Assembly (NCBI GenBank): GCA_940671915.1 | Contig: CALNVZ010003433.1 | Location: 35,908,555-35,972,554 of the forward strand | DNA length: 64,000 nt | Reading direction: 5' to 3' | DNA from: Paracentrotus lividus | Taxonomy: Eukaryota > Echinodermata > Echinoidea > Camarodonta > Echinidae | Part shown: piece after piece, positions 37,601-48,100 of the stretch | How positions within the stretch are numbered: the stretch's first letter is position 1 | Layout of the letters: each line of letters starts with the position of its first letter | Program-made: the position numbers and the translations under genes | Notes under the pieces: model-generated | Database searches by the model: none | Seen by the model: the letters and a program-made list of their open reading frames with translations, nothing else | Told to the model about the DNA's origin: nothing

Positions 37601-38217
37601 TTCTTTCTAAATGTGTCATTTCTGATACCAACAGTCTTGTACTGTAATTTGCAAACATGATAGCAACTTCTTAACGTTGGGAATAGTTTTTGTTCATTTG
37701 AATGATAATTTGCTGTAACTGCTGTAGATGTGAAATGTTTGAATTGCAAAAATACAGCAACAAACTGCTACGACTTCCACTTAAAACTTAATTTGAAAAC
37801 ACCTTCCCCTCCCCCCCTCCACTTCTACTACTACTCTACGCTGGTGATTACAAACTACTGTATCGCATACGAACTCCACGGCTAGTATTATCCTGCAAGG
37901 AAGACAATTTTCTACTATACAGCTATTATACTGCTAATAAACTGCAGCTGATACTACTATAAACATCTAGTATAATACTACTTTCACTATGATAATACTA
38001 TTAATACTACTACTACTACCACTACTATTTGGACTTGTACTTACTATAAATGCTTCCGACAATTGGCAAACCTCTTGGACCTGGTGGGAACTTGTCTGGT
38101 CTTACGATACTCCATAGGGACAGATCGAGAGATCATGACCACTCCAAGGGTTGCTGTAATGGTCAACGCATTGACCTGACCAAAAGTAGACTCTCCAACT
38201 CCAAGAAGATCAATCAT
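28389..38217 (-). CDS. Cytochrome P450 gene B, nine exons, exon 1 frameshifted
   Basis: Clan 2 microsomal P450, a heme-thiolate monooxygenase of the endoplasmic reticulum that takes electrons from cytochrome P450 reductase. The sequence is closest to the CYP17/CYP1/CYP21 kind; substrate unknown. Coding exons, in order: 38045-38217, 32656-32829, 32319-32412, 31718-31876, 30488-30696, 29975-30097, 29484-29723, 28769-28867, 28389-28645. All borders are GT/AG. Exons 2-9 join in frame. Numbered as the 507-residue intact form: C-helix WKLHR (134-138), I-helix AGSQT (310-314), ExxR EVMR (367-370), heme loop FGAGRRGCLG (442-451, Cys449). Exon 1 has a 4-bp insertion relative to genes A and C and reaches a stop after 57 codons. 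Either a pseudogene, an assembly error, or a gene using another start (an ATG opens exon 2). Confidence 0.85.
28769..28867 (-). CDS. Gene B exon 8
   Basis: 99 bp, phase 1 at both ends. Encodes GYILPKGTTVMMNTHSMHYD and DPDEWDQPDKFLP, the beta-sheet/meander segment before the heme loop. Borders CAG/C and CCAG/GTAAAA. Confidence 0.93.
29484..29723 (-). CDS. Gene B exon 7, I-helix threonine to K-helix
   Basis: 240 bp. Starts AGSQTSIETLNWGLALL, the distal I-helix, with Gln in the usual acidic position before Thr. It continues to the K-helix LPYTEATLYEVMRYSS with the ExxR motif and ends at DTEF before donor GTAATT. Confidence 0.93.
29975..30097 (-). CDS. Gene B exon 6, H to I-helix start
   Basis: 123 bp. 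Encodes NIKDFYSLLLKAQEDARKQG and LTDTHVFQTVSDIFG, the approach to the I-helix. LTD.H....DIFGAG resembles CYP17. The acceptor contains two AGs; the one giving Glu-Asn keeps the frame. Confidence 0.92.
30488..30696 (-). CDS. Gene B exon 5, F-G region
   Basis: 209 bp. Encodes YELDDPRIIEFKQLNEKF, then GLGLAADFF and a basic stretch to EQYDP. This is the F to G helix region, which covers substrate-recognition sites 2 and 3 and is where B and C differ most (for example SLAKYIPTNG against PWARYIPSSG). Confidence 0.92.
30843..31109. mobile_element. hAT-type MITE in gene B intron 4
   Basis: The terminal inverted repeats are perfect: CAGGGTTCCCACAG at the left, CTGTGGGAACCCTG at the right. The inside repeats TTTTCCATGACTTTTCC words. 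A second AGGGTTCCCACAGAAATGTG near 30962 suggests an internal duplication or nested copy. Flanks CTATAA and CTATAG may be a decayed target duplication. Confidence 0.8.
31718..31876 (-). CDS. Gene B exon 4, D-E helices
   Basis: 159 bp, in frame in gene B: HFATGKPLQNLIASVYPKVQ, then KPVDPKKILTLLMYNVLSQM and CFGI. The matching gene C exon is four bases shorter. Acceptor AAG/G, donor TTAG/GTATG. Confidence 0.92.
32319..32412 (-). CDS. Gene B exon 3, C-helix
   Basis: 94 bp. Encodes GLLTDGFKDIAFSPFTETWK then LHRKLAHTAL. WKLHR fits the conserved WxxxR of the C-helix, which contacts a heme propionate. Confidence 0.92.
32656..32829 (-). CDS. Gene B exon 2, A-B helices, with an in-frame ATG at its start
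   Basis: 174 bp. Encodes MTDSPEVIYKKWAKKYGDIF, GFKAGDRWIVVLNRKDLI and GVDFAGRPDLYS. The second codon is ATG in the P450 frame, whereas gene C has GTG (Val) there. It could act as a start if translation bypasses the broken exon 1, giving a protein without the membrane anchor and PPGP hinge. Confidence 0.92.
32830..33569. other. Start of gene B intron 1, outside the duplicated block
   Basis: Intronic on the minus strand. Not matched by sequence in the window to the left, because the partner would fall before base 1. An open frame at 32912-33232 on the plus strand is unrecognised. Confidence 0.35.
33662..33967. mobile_element. Foldback (palindromic) MITE, copy B
   Basis: The twin of 601-925 at the orthologous position. 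The two arms, CAGATAGCAAGGTTTCGTTG and its complement at the right end, pair well. Slightly shorter than copy A owing to a deletion near the centre. Confidence 0.7.
35084..37304. mobile_element. Non-autonomous piggyBac-like element carrying repeated GGTCACGTGTGTGACC motifs
   Basis: Flanked by TTAA on both sides (35080-35083 and 37305-37308). The partner copy has a single TTAA at the same place (3253-3256), an empty site. The ends are short imperfect inverted repeats, GGACCATTCTT at the left and AAGAATCGCCC at the right. TTAA target duplication is the hallmark of piggyBac-type transposition. No transposase is encoded. The element holds eight copies of GGTCACGTGTGTGAC(C), one of them inverted, and one degenerate copy. 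It also holds a tandem duplication of about 597 bp (36168-36764 against 36765-37304). It lies in intron 1 of gene B. Confidence 0.8.
35095..36944. repeat. Dispersed 16-bp motif GGTCACGTGTGTGACC, eight copies plus one degenerate
   Basis: Copies at 35095, 35276, 35476, 35500, 36168, 36745 (inverted), 36765 and 36930; a degenerate copy at 36332. The motif has GGTCA and TGACC arms around CGTGTG, and contains the E-box CACGTG. Three copies (35276, 35476, 36930) lack the last C. Spacing is irregular, from 20 to 652 bp. The role is unknown: transposase binding or transcription factor sites are possibilities. Confidence 0.9.
38045..38217 (-). CDS. Gene B exon 1 with 4-bp insertion (frameshift)
   Basis: 173 bp where genes A and C have 169. 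The extra bases lie in the anchor region (near 38121-38131), where B reads ATCTCTCGATCTGTCCC against ATCTCTCTGGCCC in A. The frame opens MIDLLGVGESTFGQVNALT as expected. It then loses the LWSIVRPDKFPPGPRGLP hinge and meets TAG at the exon 1-2 junction. The restored frame has a TGA just upstream of the lesion and no ATG after it within the exon. Confidence 0.85.
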
Positions 38218-38690
38218 TGTGAATGTCAACAAAGCTATAAAAATGACAATTGATCAATTGAATGAATGAGTAAATGAATATCGCATGAATGTTCACATCA
38301 CAATAGTATTAATTTAATCTGTTAGGTTATCCATTCACTTCACATTCAGATGGAACATTCGAAATATAAAAAAAAAGAAGGTAAGACTTGCCTCAAAGTT
38401 CAGAAGTAATTGACGACAAACCGCTAGAATATAACGTTATTGTTGATGATATTAAGAACGCAAAAGACAAAAAGTCATAACTTCACTCTAAACAAGTCAT
38501 ATACATTGAATGACTCCGCGAACCTTTTTTTATTCATTTACAGATAAATCGTGGGTTTATTTAAAAAATAATCGATGATGAGCATAAATGTTTTCAATAG
38601 TTTGTTTACCTTTCACCTGTATGCTCACAATTATCGTGCATTGTCATGATTGTAGGTACGTGCTGGGTTTCGGCTATGGTCATAACCATA
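38218..38690 (-). promoter_or_regulatory. Presumed 5' UTR and proximal upstream region of gene B
   Basis: Conserved with the region upstream of gene A exon 1, differing by small indels. No TATA box could be assigned. The TTGCGTG word seen upstream of gene A is missing here. Confidence 0.35.
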
Positions 38691-38889
38691 ATGCGGCAGT
38701 CACACAGTACGTTTTTGTTACTTTATCCTTATTTCTTTGTTTTATTGGATGAACGGAATTATCACTACTTCCACTGTCGACTATAACGGGAAAACATCCG
38801 TGGGGATCCGCAGAAAAGAAAATATTTTTTTTTGGACGCAATTCCCGGACGTAAATCAACGTAAATGTCTGTGTGACGTACTACAGCAT
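38691..38889. mobile_element. Short MITE of the CAGTCACACAG family, copy B only
   Basis: About 199 bp inserted in copy B between CATAACCA and CAGTCATGC, absent from copy A (5636-5642). The ends carry CAGTCACACAG and CTGTGTGAC. Inside are TCCGTGGGGATCCGCAG and GACGCAATTCCCGGACGTAA, close to the end sequences of the large foldback element at 47051-52200. A TA flank on both sides may be the target duplication. Confidence 0.75.
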
Positions 38890-39596
38890 TACAGTCATGC
38901 ATGTTTCTGCAACCTGCGTAGCGGGGTGGATGCGTACTACGGCGTTTGATATGGTTTTAGCTGAAAGCCAACTTGCTCCTGCATGGTAGAAATGCAATGT
39001 GTACCTCTCAGTGTCTTAATCAAGGATATTCTGCTACATACTACGTACATCAGACGCAGAGGGTTACACGGCCGATGCATAACGAGTTGTGACCATGTCA
39101 TACAAGGTACTCATGAATATACACATAAAAATAAAGACTCGTGACTATATTGCAAATACGGGTAAACATTGCTTTATTCGTGACACCAAGGACATGAAGG
39201 ATATAGATTCAGTTATCCAGTTATCTAAAGTATAGAATACATATTTTGCCATGGAAATTAAAATCTATCTCTGTCTATCTCTATCTCTTATGTTTCCAAC
39301 TACAAGTGTTATGTTTTGGTATTTTTCATCAAGCAGAACAAAATGCTTTTTTTCCACATTTAAAAAAAAAATCTCATTTGGAGCTGTAAATCTTAAAATA
39401 TTATGACTTTGCAAACAATCAAAATTAAATCATTTAGGAAAAATAAGCAAAAATGACCGTGATAGAACAAAATGTTTTGGTGATTACAAATATACCGTCG
39501 CCGCACATATTTAACAAAATTTCTGTATCATTTGGCTTTACGATGATACCACATACGCATAACGTTTTTCATACCTATTTTTTTCCTCCTTAAAGG

Positions 39597-40400
39597 GCCT
39601 GTCCCACAGAAGGCGATCGTTGTGGCGACAATCTATGCATGTTAGAACCTGCCAGAATCGTGTCAGAATCGTAGGTGACCGAAGATCATATACGTATCTA
39701 CGACTCTGTCTACGATAGGCTACGACAACGACTTACTTTCACGCAAACAATAGGCTAACAATAGCTGGTATCCGATAATACAATAGCCTCGACTTTCGCG
39801 TATCTCGCGGCTCGACTTCTCTTATCGCAGCTTAAATCAACCAAAATATGAACTTGCGAACTGTGGCGATCGTTGCGGCTGACACAGGCGATCGAATGTT
39901 TTCTACCTGAAGGCGGCCTGTCGCCTTTAAAATCGTGATAGTCCTCTCAGTCGCGCATTATAATTTGGGTCGTGAGTGATTTTGAAAATTTCCAAAATTT
40001 GCGGCGACTGTACAGTATCTGAATGGGAGGCCGATCCTGATTTTGGTGAATGTAGGTGGCGACAAAGGCCGTATAAGCTTAAATTTCACTGTCCGTTCGG
40101 TTCAGCGATGCGTGCAACGTACGCTGGAGCGCGGCAACCTACAACTGGCCGCAGTTCCGCTTTGCTAAACATGTTCTATCTGGCGACAATCTACGATAGC
40201 ACCTTGTCGCGACAAGAGAAGACAGGCTACGGTCATAGACGTCAACCCATCTGACGCCGGCTATTGTTTAACTTGTTGAGAAACCTATGAACTACTTTTT
40301 AGTACCCATCGCCACCATGCGCAAGTCCAATCGCCTATAAGATCGTGAATTATCGCGCCTGTCGCCAAAAAATACGTAGCAAAATTCTGTTCGCCGCATA
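39597..40400. mobile_element. Second GGGCCTGTCCC element, right end inverted and truncated
   Basis: Matches 25422-26110 collinearly from GGGCCTGTCCCACAGAAGG to ACTTGTTGAGAAACC. The next about 130 bp match the reverse complement of the right end of the other copy (about 26105-26235), and the right terminal repeat is missing. It marks the boundary of the duplicated block. Confidence 0.75.
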
Positions 40401-41908
40401 AACTTTGATAAAGAAAAACAAAATGTTACAATTTCATGTGTTACAATTGCCCCATAGTCGTGTTACAATTGAGGGGCAATAGTAACACTTGACCTCTTGT
40501 TTTGAAATGATAATGGCTTCAAAATAAATTGTTTTATACTTTAATAACCCAAACCTATTCATATCTCGAGCTAAAATATGCATATTTCGTCTTATTTAGT
40601 TTTAAGCAAGTATTTAGCTATAATAAAGTTCATAAGTCAAATTTGAAAAAAGTGTTACAACTGTCCCCAGTCTCCCCTATTTATTCAAATTTCGCAGCCT
40701 TGAAAGCTGAATTGATATTGGGTTTGCAATAATGATTAAAAACATAAAAATTGCACGAAAAAACTAATAAAAATTTCAATTAACATCTGGAAATCTCAAT
40801 GTACAATACCAATTTCAGTTGGCAAAAATAAATGCAACAAATATTGTATTAATCTGTTTTCTAGTTAAAACTGAAATAATTCTAAATAATGCATAAATTT
40901 GAAGTAACAATAACAAATGATACAATTGAACAGACTTATCAAACAATTTTACATATGTTTGGGTTTGCATTACGCTTGTCATATGCTTGTAAGAGCCTGA
41001 TCGCATTTGGACATTGTTCTAGTAATTTCGTTCTGTCTAAATGATTTTCAAACCCACTGGATACACATGATATAGATTTATTTCAATAGTTTAAAAAAAA
41101 GTAAACCCTTAAGCCTAGAATCAAATCAATATCAAGCATTACAAAAAGATAATTAAAATATATATATATTTTGTATTGTATTGTTTTTTAAACACAAAAT
41201 GTGGCTACACCTTGTCTACACCAAAATTATGTTTAATAGCAAAGATATATATACAGATGTCCTTGAAATGTGTATTTTTTATGTTAAAAAGGATATAACT
41301 CTAAACGTGTCTATCTGCTATTTAAATTCAGAACATTTTGTGAACAAAGTCAAAGTTTAAAAACATCTTTATTCTGGTCCCGTGTGTTACCAACGAATGA
41401 ATCAATATAAATTAAAAGTGGGCCAGCGTAATTATTTTCCATGATTTGATTGAAGGTTCTTAGTTCCTTCAAGAATAAACCTACGAAAGAGGAGTTCATC
41501 ATGAATTACAAAAAGAGGGCTTATTCTTGGCTTCGATGTGCCGTGTGTTACCCCCACAAAATACCTGTGACTCGCCCTTTCATATTTTGCAATAGTAGTT
41601 ATTACCATGTTCATATACGGTGATTAAGATTTATTCAATTGACAATGTTTGTAACTTGCTTTCGATGGCAAACGGAGCTCGAGATGATACTTAATAGTTA
41701 TGTGGCGGATCCATAGGGCGCAAAAGGCCAGCGCCCCATATTATTAGTTTTGACACCAAATATTAAACATATATCTTAAAATTTATGTATGTTGGTCAAA
41801 TCCAAACCTCGTGTTTGTCTGATGTCGGCCTGATGTCATTTTGCATTAGTCTGATATCGGTCTGATGTCAATCTGGTTTGGTCTCTATGGGCTGCTTGAA
41901 GCGTAACT
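40401..41908. other. 3' flank of gene C, partly duplicated at 63075-63750
   Basis: No coding exon. 40685-41020 and 41640-41908 match the sequence downstream of gene D (63075-63410 and 63500-63750). About 600 bp between them (41040-41640) is specific to this copy. A TTTATT at 41630-41635 reads AATAAA on the minus strand, 274 bp after the gene C stop, and is a possible poly(A) signal. Confidence 0.5.
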
Positions 41909-42165
41909 CTAATCTCTTTTGTTAATGATGATCTCATATGGGCGGAGAAGTCTTCCAGAGGCAGTCTGGGGAATCATCTTCAGGATGTCTTGATCCTCTT
42001 TCCCTGGAACCTTGCTGAAGGTATAGTTCTGCAGGAACCAGGTAAAGATGAGGAAGAGATCAGCCTTGGCTACGGCTTCACCTAGGCAGCCCCGACGACC
42101 TGCTCCGAATGGAAGGAAGCTAGGAGGATGCTCGCGAACCGTTCCACTGGCATCCAGAAAGTGCT
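41909..42165 (-). CDS. Gene C exon 9, heme-binding loop and C-terminus
   Basis: 257 bp. HFLDASGTVREHPPS leads to FGAGRRGCLGEAVAKADLF; ends YEIIINKRD then TAG. Almost identical to gene D exon 9. Confidence 0.93.
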
Positions 42166-45100
42166 CTGTGGTAAATTGAAATTGAAGCTATTTTATTCAG
42201 ATCAAACTTCATAGCCCTCAAGCCGGATTACGTTAAAAAATGGCATGTATGATCATGATGATAAGATGCTAAACAAAGTAAATGTTGGTCTATAATGAAA
42301 GCTGGGTTATTAAAAATCGATTGTTACCTGGTAGAAACTTGTCCGGTTGGTCCCATTCATCAGGGTCAAAATGCATGGAGTGGGTATTGATCATCACAGT
42401 CGTTCCTTTAGGGATGGAATATCCAGCTGTAACAGTAAGATAATGAGATAACTCCGTTATTCGTCGCAAGAGGATTTAGATTTCAACCCGTTCTGAGTGT
42501 TGTCGAACCTTCTTGTATCCTCTGAAAGAGAGAGCTCCTGATTTTCATTTCTAAGAGCAGAAGATGATCGGATCAAATATTTTTAACGAAGGGGAATACA
42601 AAAGAAAAAAGGCTCCAAAATTACATTTTAAAAGGTGGGAATTATCAGTCAATAAAATCATGAAGCCGTTTCGTATTTCTCTCAAAACTTCTAGTGGGTT
42701 TCGTTTCTACTTCTCCAAAGAAAATGGCCGAAAGTTGCTGAAAACCACTCTATTTGCCAAGCTTTCGGCTATATAAAGCCTTCTTCAAGGGCTGTAAGAC
42801 AAAAACGAAAACAAAACATATAAATAGTACCAAGGAAGGCTTTATATAGCCGAAAGCTTGGCAAATAGAGTGGTTTTCAGCAACGCCAATCTCCTCTTGT
42901 TTTTATTTTGCCTACATTTTCCAACAAGAAGCAGTAGCCATGTTAAAGAGTTACAGTTCCCTTCTCACATAAACACAAAACAAAAAGAAAGTTCCTTCTA
43001 TTTGGGGTTTTATCTATATTCTTTGGGCACGTGTCAATAATCCTATGGCATTTATTTATAAATTCATGCTTCAGTGATCACGTGAGACTGGAAAAACCCT
43101 TTTCTCAGGTATGGACTTAAATTCAAATTCTTACTTTGATTGAATTGGGATTCATTTTAATTTTATTTTCACAAAAATCCCGATGTTTCACGCCTCAGTG
43201 GGCACAAGATACAAGAACATCATGCAAATGAGAAGAAAGTTTGGGGCTTCGTCATGATTCAGTGACTTCTCGAATAAGTAATTTGAATCAAATTATGTTA
43301 GTTACAGATCAGTTGAAGCTATTTGCCAAGTTTCATGACATAACTTAAGGTAGAATTAACAATATAAATAATCAATGAAATAGGCCGAATTTCACATTTG
43401 TCAGATATTGATTTCCTCCTCCATTGACTTAATGTACACAGAGGTTTAAAAAACGTGACAAAAGTGAAATCTGGCATATTTTAAGTGTAAATTTTTGTCC
43501 ATTTGACTGTGAATTATTTTATAAAACTTGACACATATAGCTTTACCTGATCTCTTAGGTACCTTACCAAAAGATAAAGCCGCGGGCTTTCAGGCAGGAT
43601 TTAACGTTCCCCTATTATTCTTTCATTGACTTAATAGGAGGGGATTAGCACATCAGGTATAAAGCGCCGCAGTGCGGGCCGTGGCTTTAGCTTTTGGGAA
43701 GGTACCTTACTAACATTATCTTGATTCAAATTACGTATTCGAGAAGTCACTGAACCATGACGAAGCCCAAAACTTTCTTCTCATTTCCATGATTTTCTAG
43801 TATCTTGTGCCCACTGAGGCGTGAAACATCGGGTTTTTTGTGAGAAAAAAATATTGATTGTAAGAATTTGAATTTTAGTCCATACATGAAAAAATATATA
43901 TATTTTATAATATAAAAAAATATATATAATTAAAAGATATTTTCGTGTGTCTGTAGGTCAGTACCAAATTCTGTGTCCCTGGTTGTGGCATGCGGCACAG
44001 ACATTGGGACGAGACTGCTGTATCGCATGATCTCGTAGAGGGTAGCCTCCGTATAGGGAAGACTCCCGCGGTCGTTGATGTTGGGATGACGATCACGGCC
44101 GAGGACGTCATCGATCTCGTCTTGGATCTTGGCCTGGACATCGGGATGGGTCACAAGGAGAGCTAGTCCCCAGTTTAAGGTTTCTACAGTCGTCTGAGTA
44201 CCAGCTAGAAAGCAATGAAACAAATAGTTAATGTTGCCTTCCTTTCATTGACCTGTTTATAGAGGGTTTTTTTTTCCAGTGCAAATAAAATTCTAATGAA
44301 GGGGTATATTTTTATGTCACCCAAAACGGGTGGATTTTTATTCATTATATTTTCTTTTTATGTTTGTCATAACCTACCCTATTTCATTTGGCTGATGTTA
44401 ATTACAGTATTCTGGAAGACCATTTACAGTGTCAACGCTAAAGTTGTAAGCAAGGCGGTCGCATCATCCAAAATGCGACTAAACACTTACCACTGCATTG
44501 TACGTGACATAAAAATACTTTGTTTAAAATGATTCACCTCCAAAGATATCGGAGACAGTCTGGAAGACATGGGTGTCGGTCAGTTTGTCCACATTTTCTC
44601 CTTGTTTCCTTGCGTCTTCCTGGGCTTTCAGAAGTAGACTATAGAAATCATTGATGTTCTCTGTGAGATAATCCAAACGGGCATTTAGGAAGTGATTTTA
44701 TTTTTAATGCGCAGTAATTGGGATCAAAGAAGAAAACTCTTCGTTATAATGTTGTGGGTCCTCAATTGCATTAAGAAATACCGCAAAATGTAAGGTACTA
44801 TTCATCATTTTGAATTTATGCATTTATTTATCTATTAATTGTGATGAAGACACTTTATCCACTGAGCCAACACATTGGTGTTAAATGAGGGACATCGTTT
44901 TCGCGAGCGAACAAAATAAGTGGTCACTGACTTTGCCACCAAAAAAAGAGGTTACCCTCCCTAATTAAAAACGAACCGAATCCATCATGCCCATTGCAGT
45001 TTAGGCGTTCCTATTTTAGTTGGTTTACAGGCGCACTACACACTCTAATTCTAGAGTGCCATATTACATTTAAAGAGTCATGCCTTTTAATCATAGTAAA

Positions 45101-48100
45101 GCGTTTGACATCTGCCGGGAAAGGTGACTGTGCTGTCTATGAATCAGCTAAGTATACAATTCTTTTTAACCATGTTAACTGATTGGATCTTTGAGTTGAG
45201 AGTGAATAATTATCCGCTCAATAATTTCATCAGTCTTGTTTCATGTAATGACAGGTCTTGCGTAATATTACACTTTAGTAGTATCTAAGTTAGAAGTTCA
45301 TGTTCCAATCGTTTATTGTAATATTGTATTAAACATGGTAACAAAAGTATTGGATGGACTAATCATAACACCTCAAATCTGGTATTTTCAGTCTATTGGT
45401 TAGGTACAAAACAAATTGCACTTCAAATGTTCTTCCTTTGTACGTTGAACTCTTTCTCTCACCCGGGTCAAATCGAGATTTCGAGTCATCCACCTGGTTT
45501 TGTATAAAAGCATTAAACTTCTTCACAACCTCCTTGATAAACCTTGGACCGCTGCTTGGGATGTACCTGGCCCAGGGAAAGAAGTCTGCTGCTAGACCAA
45601 GACCAAATCCCTCATTAAAATCATCATTTATGTCCTTGAACTCAATTATTCGAGGGTCATCTAGTTCGTAGCTGCAACCAAAAGATTAGACTACAGGCAA
45701 TTAGCGGAATTATTGAAAAAAAATTATAATCATGTAATACGCTAGTACATGTACATACAAATGGATGCAATTGTCGAAAGATCATTCCTATAATGCAAGA
45801 ATATACCTGAATGTCTATAGGCATTGTCTATATTCAGATTATATGGTTTGGGTTTAAATTGAAGTTAAGATGAAATTCTAAACATAACTTTTTGGTTTTT
45901 TTATTTTGTATTCGAATTTCTGTTCAGACCACAACAGGTAGCGTAACAGACATGACAATTTTTCGGGGGGAAAAAAAATATTGATTTATATCGCAAGGTC
46001 TGTACAGTATGGAGTATGTATTCCTCTTCTTCAGTGTTCCCTTTGCAATGTTTACACACAAGGGGGGGGGGAACAAGGAACCATTAAAACGAACCAGTGT
46101 AATTTGCATTTTTAGTGTTTTCTGTTTTTTTGTTCTTTGTTTTGTTATCTTTCCCCGTTCTCACATGTATAATTTTAATAATCTTTTTTCAGATATTAGG
46201 TAATTACGGGGGGGGAGAATTTAATTGAAATTGAAAGAATGATAAATTTATGATACCCATGGTATCATCCTGATGAAGACTTAGACATACTAAGAGGACG
46301 ATGTTCTAAATCTTAATATGACGAATTTGATCAGGTATGTGTTTCAATGACAGTGTAATGATCTGGAGTGGAAATACGATGACCTAATAAGAATCCCCCT
46401 AAAAATGTGTCTGGGAGCTGAATACCCTCATATTGGTCTAGTACCATGGAACCAGCCTAAATGCTCTGGACACTTGCAAAAAGGTGGTAATTTAACGAAA
46501 ACAGTTATAATCGTGACTTTGAAATATGTAATTAGACTAGGTACCACTTAGGGTAGGAAAAATTATGATTTTTCTTCCGTATATCTGTAAACAAAAGAAC
46601 TCTGAAATATTAAACGTCTCGAAATTTAAAATACTGTGAATTGTTCAATTGTTGTAGTACTTATCAACAGGATATTAAAAAAAAAGAACACATTCCAGTT
46701 AAAAGCAGCCTCCAAAACAGTTTTGAAATAACAAATGTAGATTTACCTAGATCCAAAGCACATCTCGAGAGAACGTTGTACATGAGCAAAGCAAGAAGGT
46801 TCTTGGGGTCAACCGGTTTTCCCTCAGTCTGAGCCACTTCTTCTGGACCTTTGATATACACTTGTAATGAGATCCTGTAGAGTTTACCTGTTGCAAAATG
46901 CCTGAGAGTGATAAAAGAATATCGGTTAAATTTCCATATCTCATTATGGAAAAAAAAAAAAAAAAAAAAAAACACAAGTACATATTTTCGATGCAAATTG
47001 ATTCAATCACGTTATATTGCTGTACTAGTATGCCTCATTATGACATTTTTAGCAGGTTTCACTAATGCTACAGTCACACAGAATTTACGTTGAGTTACGT
47101 CCAGCGCTGCGTCAAAAAAAGGTCATTTTTTCTGCGAATCCCCACGGATACCTTCCGTCACGCCTCAATAATTATAATATATACGGGACAAAATGCGGAT
47201 GATACGATTAGTTACGACCAGATACGGACACTTGCGTCCACTTACGAATAAACTTACGAGTCTACTCGTCTTTGTTTTTTTCCGACTTTCGAAAACTTCC
47301 GGACACTTCAGAACACTTGCGGGGATTTACATACGTATACAGATAACTGGGAATTTGTAATGAAAAATTATATATCTCTCTGGTCAATGAGTGTGTTTAA
47401 AAAAAAAAACCTTCGCTAATAGATCACCTTTCCTATTTCTGCTAGTCAGTGGCGAATACAGGAATTTCAGGATGGGGAGGGGGGGGGGCGCCGCGACATT
47501 TTTCTGATTAACATGTACAGTCAATGAGCGATTTTCAAATTATGGGGGGGGGGCGTCCCCTGCGTCCCCGCCTGGATCCGCCACTGCTAATTACATGGCT
47601 CCAAAGTCCTACCCCAAAAGCAAAGTGGTAGGTACAAAGACAAGGTTGAAGAGGGTTACAGGACAACAGACGTTGATCCAGGGGGCAAGCACCCTCCCCC
47701 ACCAAAGACAGAGAGAGAGAGAGAGAGAGGGGGGGGCAGGTAGAATAACAGAGAGAGAGAGAGAGAGAGAAAAAAAAAGAAGAATGTAACCTAATTAGGT
47801 TTCAAACCACTTTTTATATAGAAGATTCGGTCCCTAATAAACAGACAAGAACGAATGATTTATTTATTTATTTGTAAATAAAGGAACCAATCGTAAGATA
47901 AAACATCCTAGAAGAGACAACATGCAGCGAAATCCCTTATTTATGTAACTGATTACTAGATTATATATATTGTAGTTTTCATTTAGAAGAGGAAAAGAGA
48001 ATTTCAATTTATTGCCCTCCTTTTTTTTGCTCCCACATTTTTCCGCACGTATATTGAGATTATTATAAAATTGAAAAGCAAAAAGAGAATATATTAAAGT

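Larger units (their letters stand above)
33570..39594. repeat. Segmental duplication, copy B (partner about 510-6362)
   Basis: The partner of the left-end block, in the same orientation. Includes most of gene B intron 1, exon 1 and about 1.3 kb upstream. Compared with copy A it lacks the hAT element and the 0.8-kb hairpin-bearing insertion. It gains a piggyBac-like element (35084-37304) and a small MITE (38691-38889). Similarity stops at 39595, where a TIR element is inserted. Confidence 0.85.
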
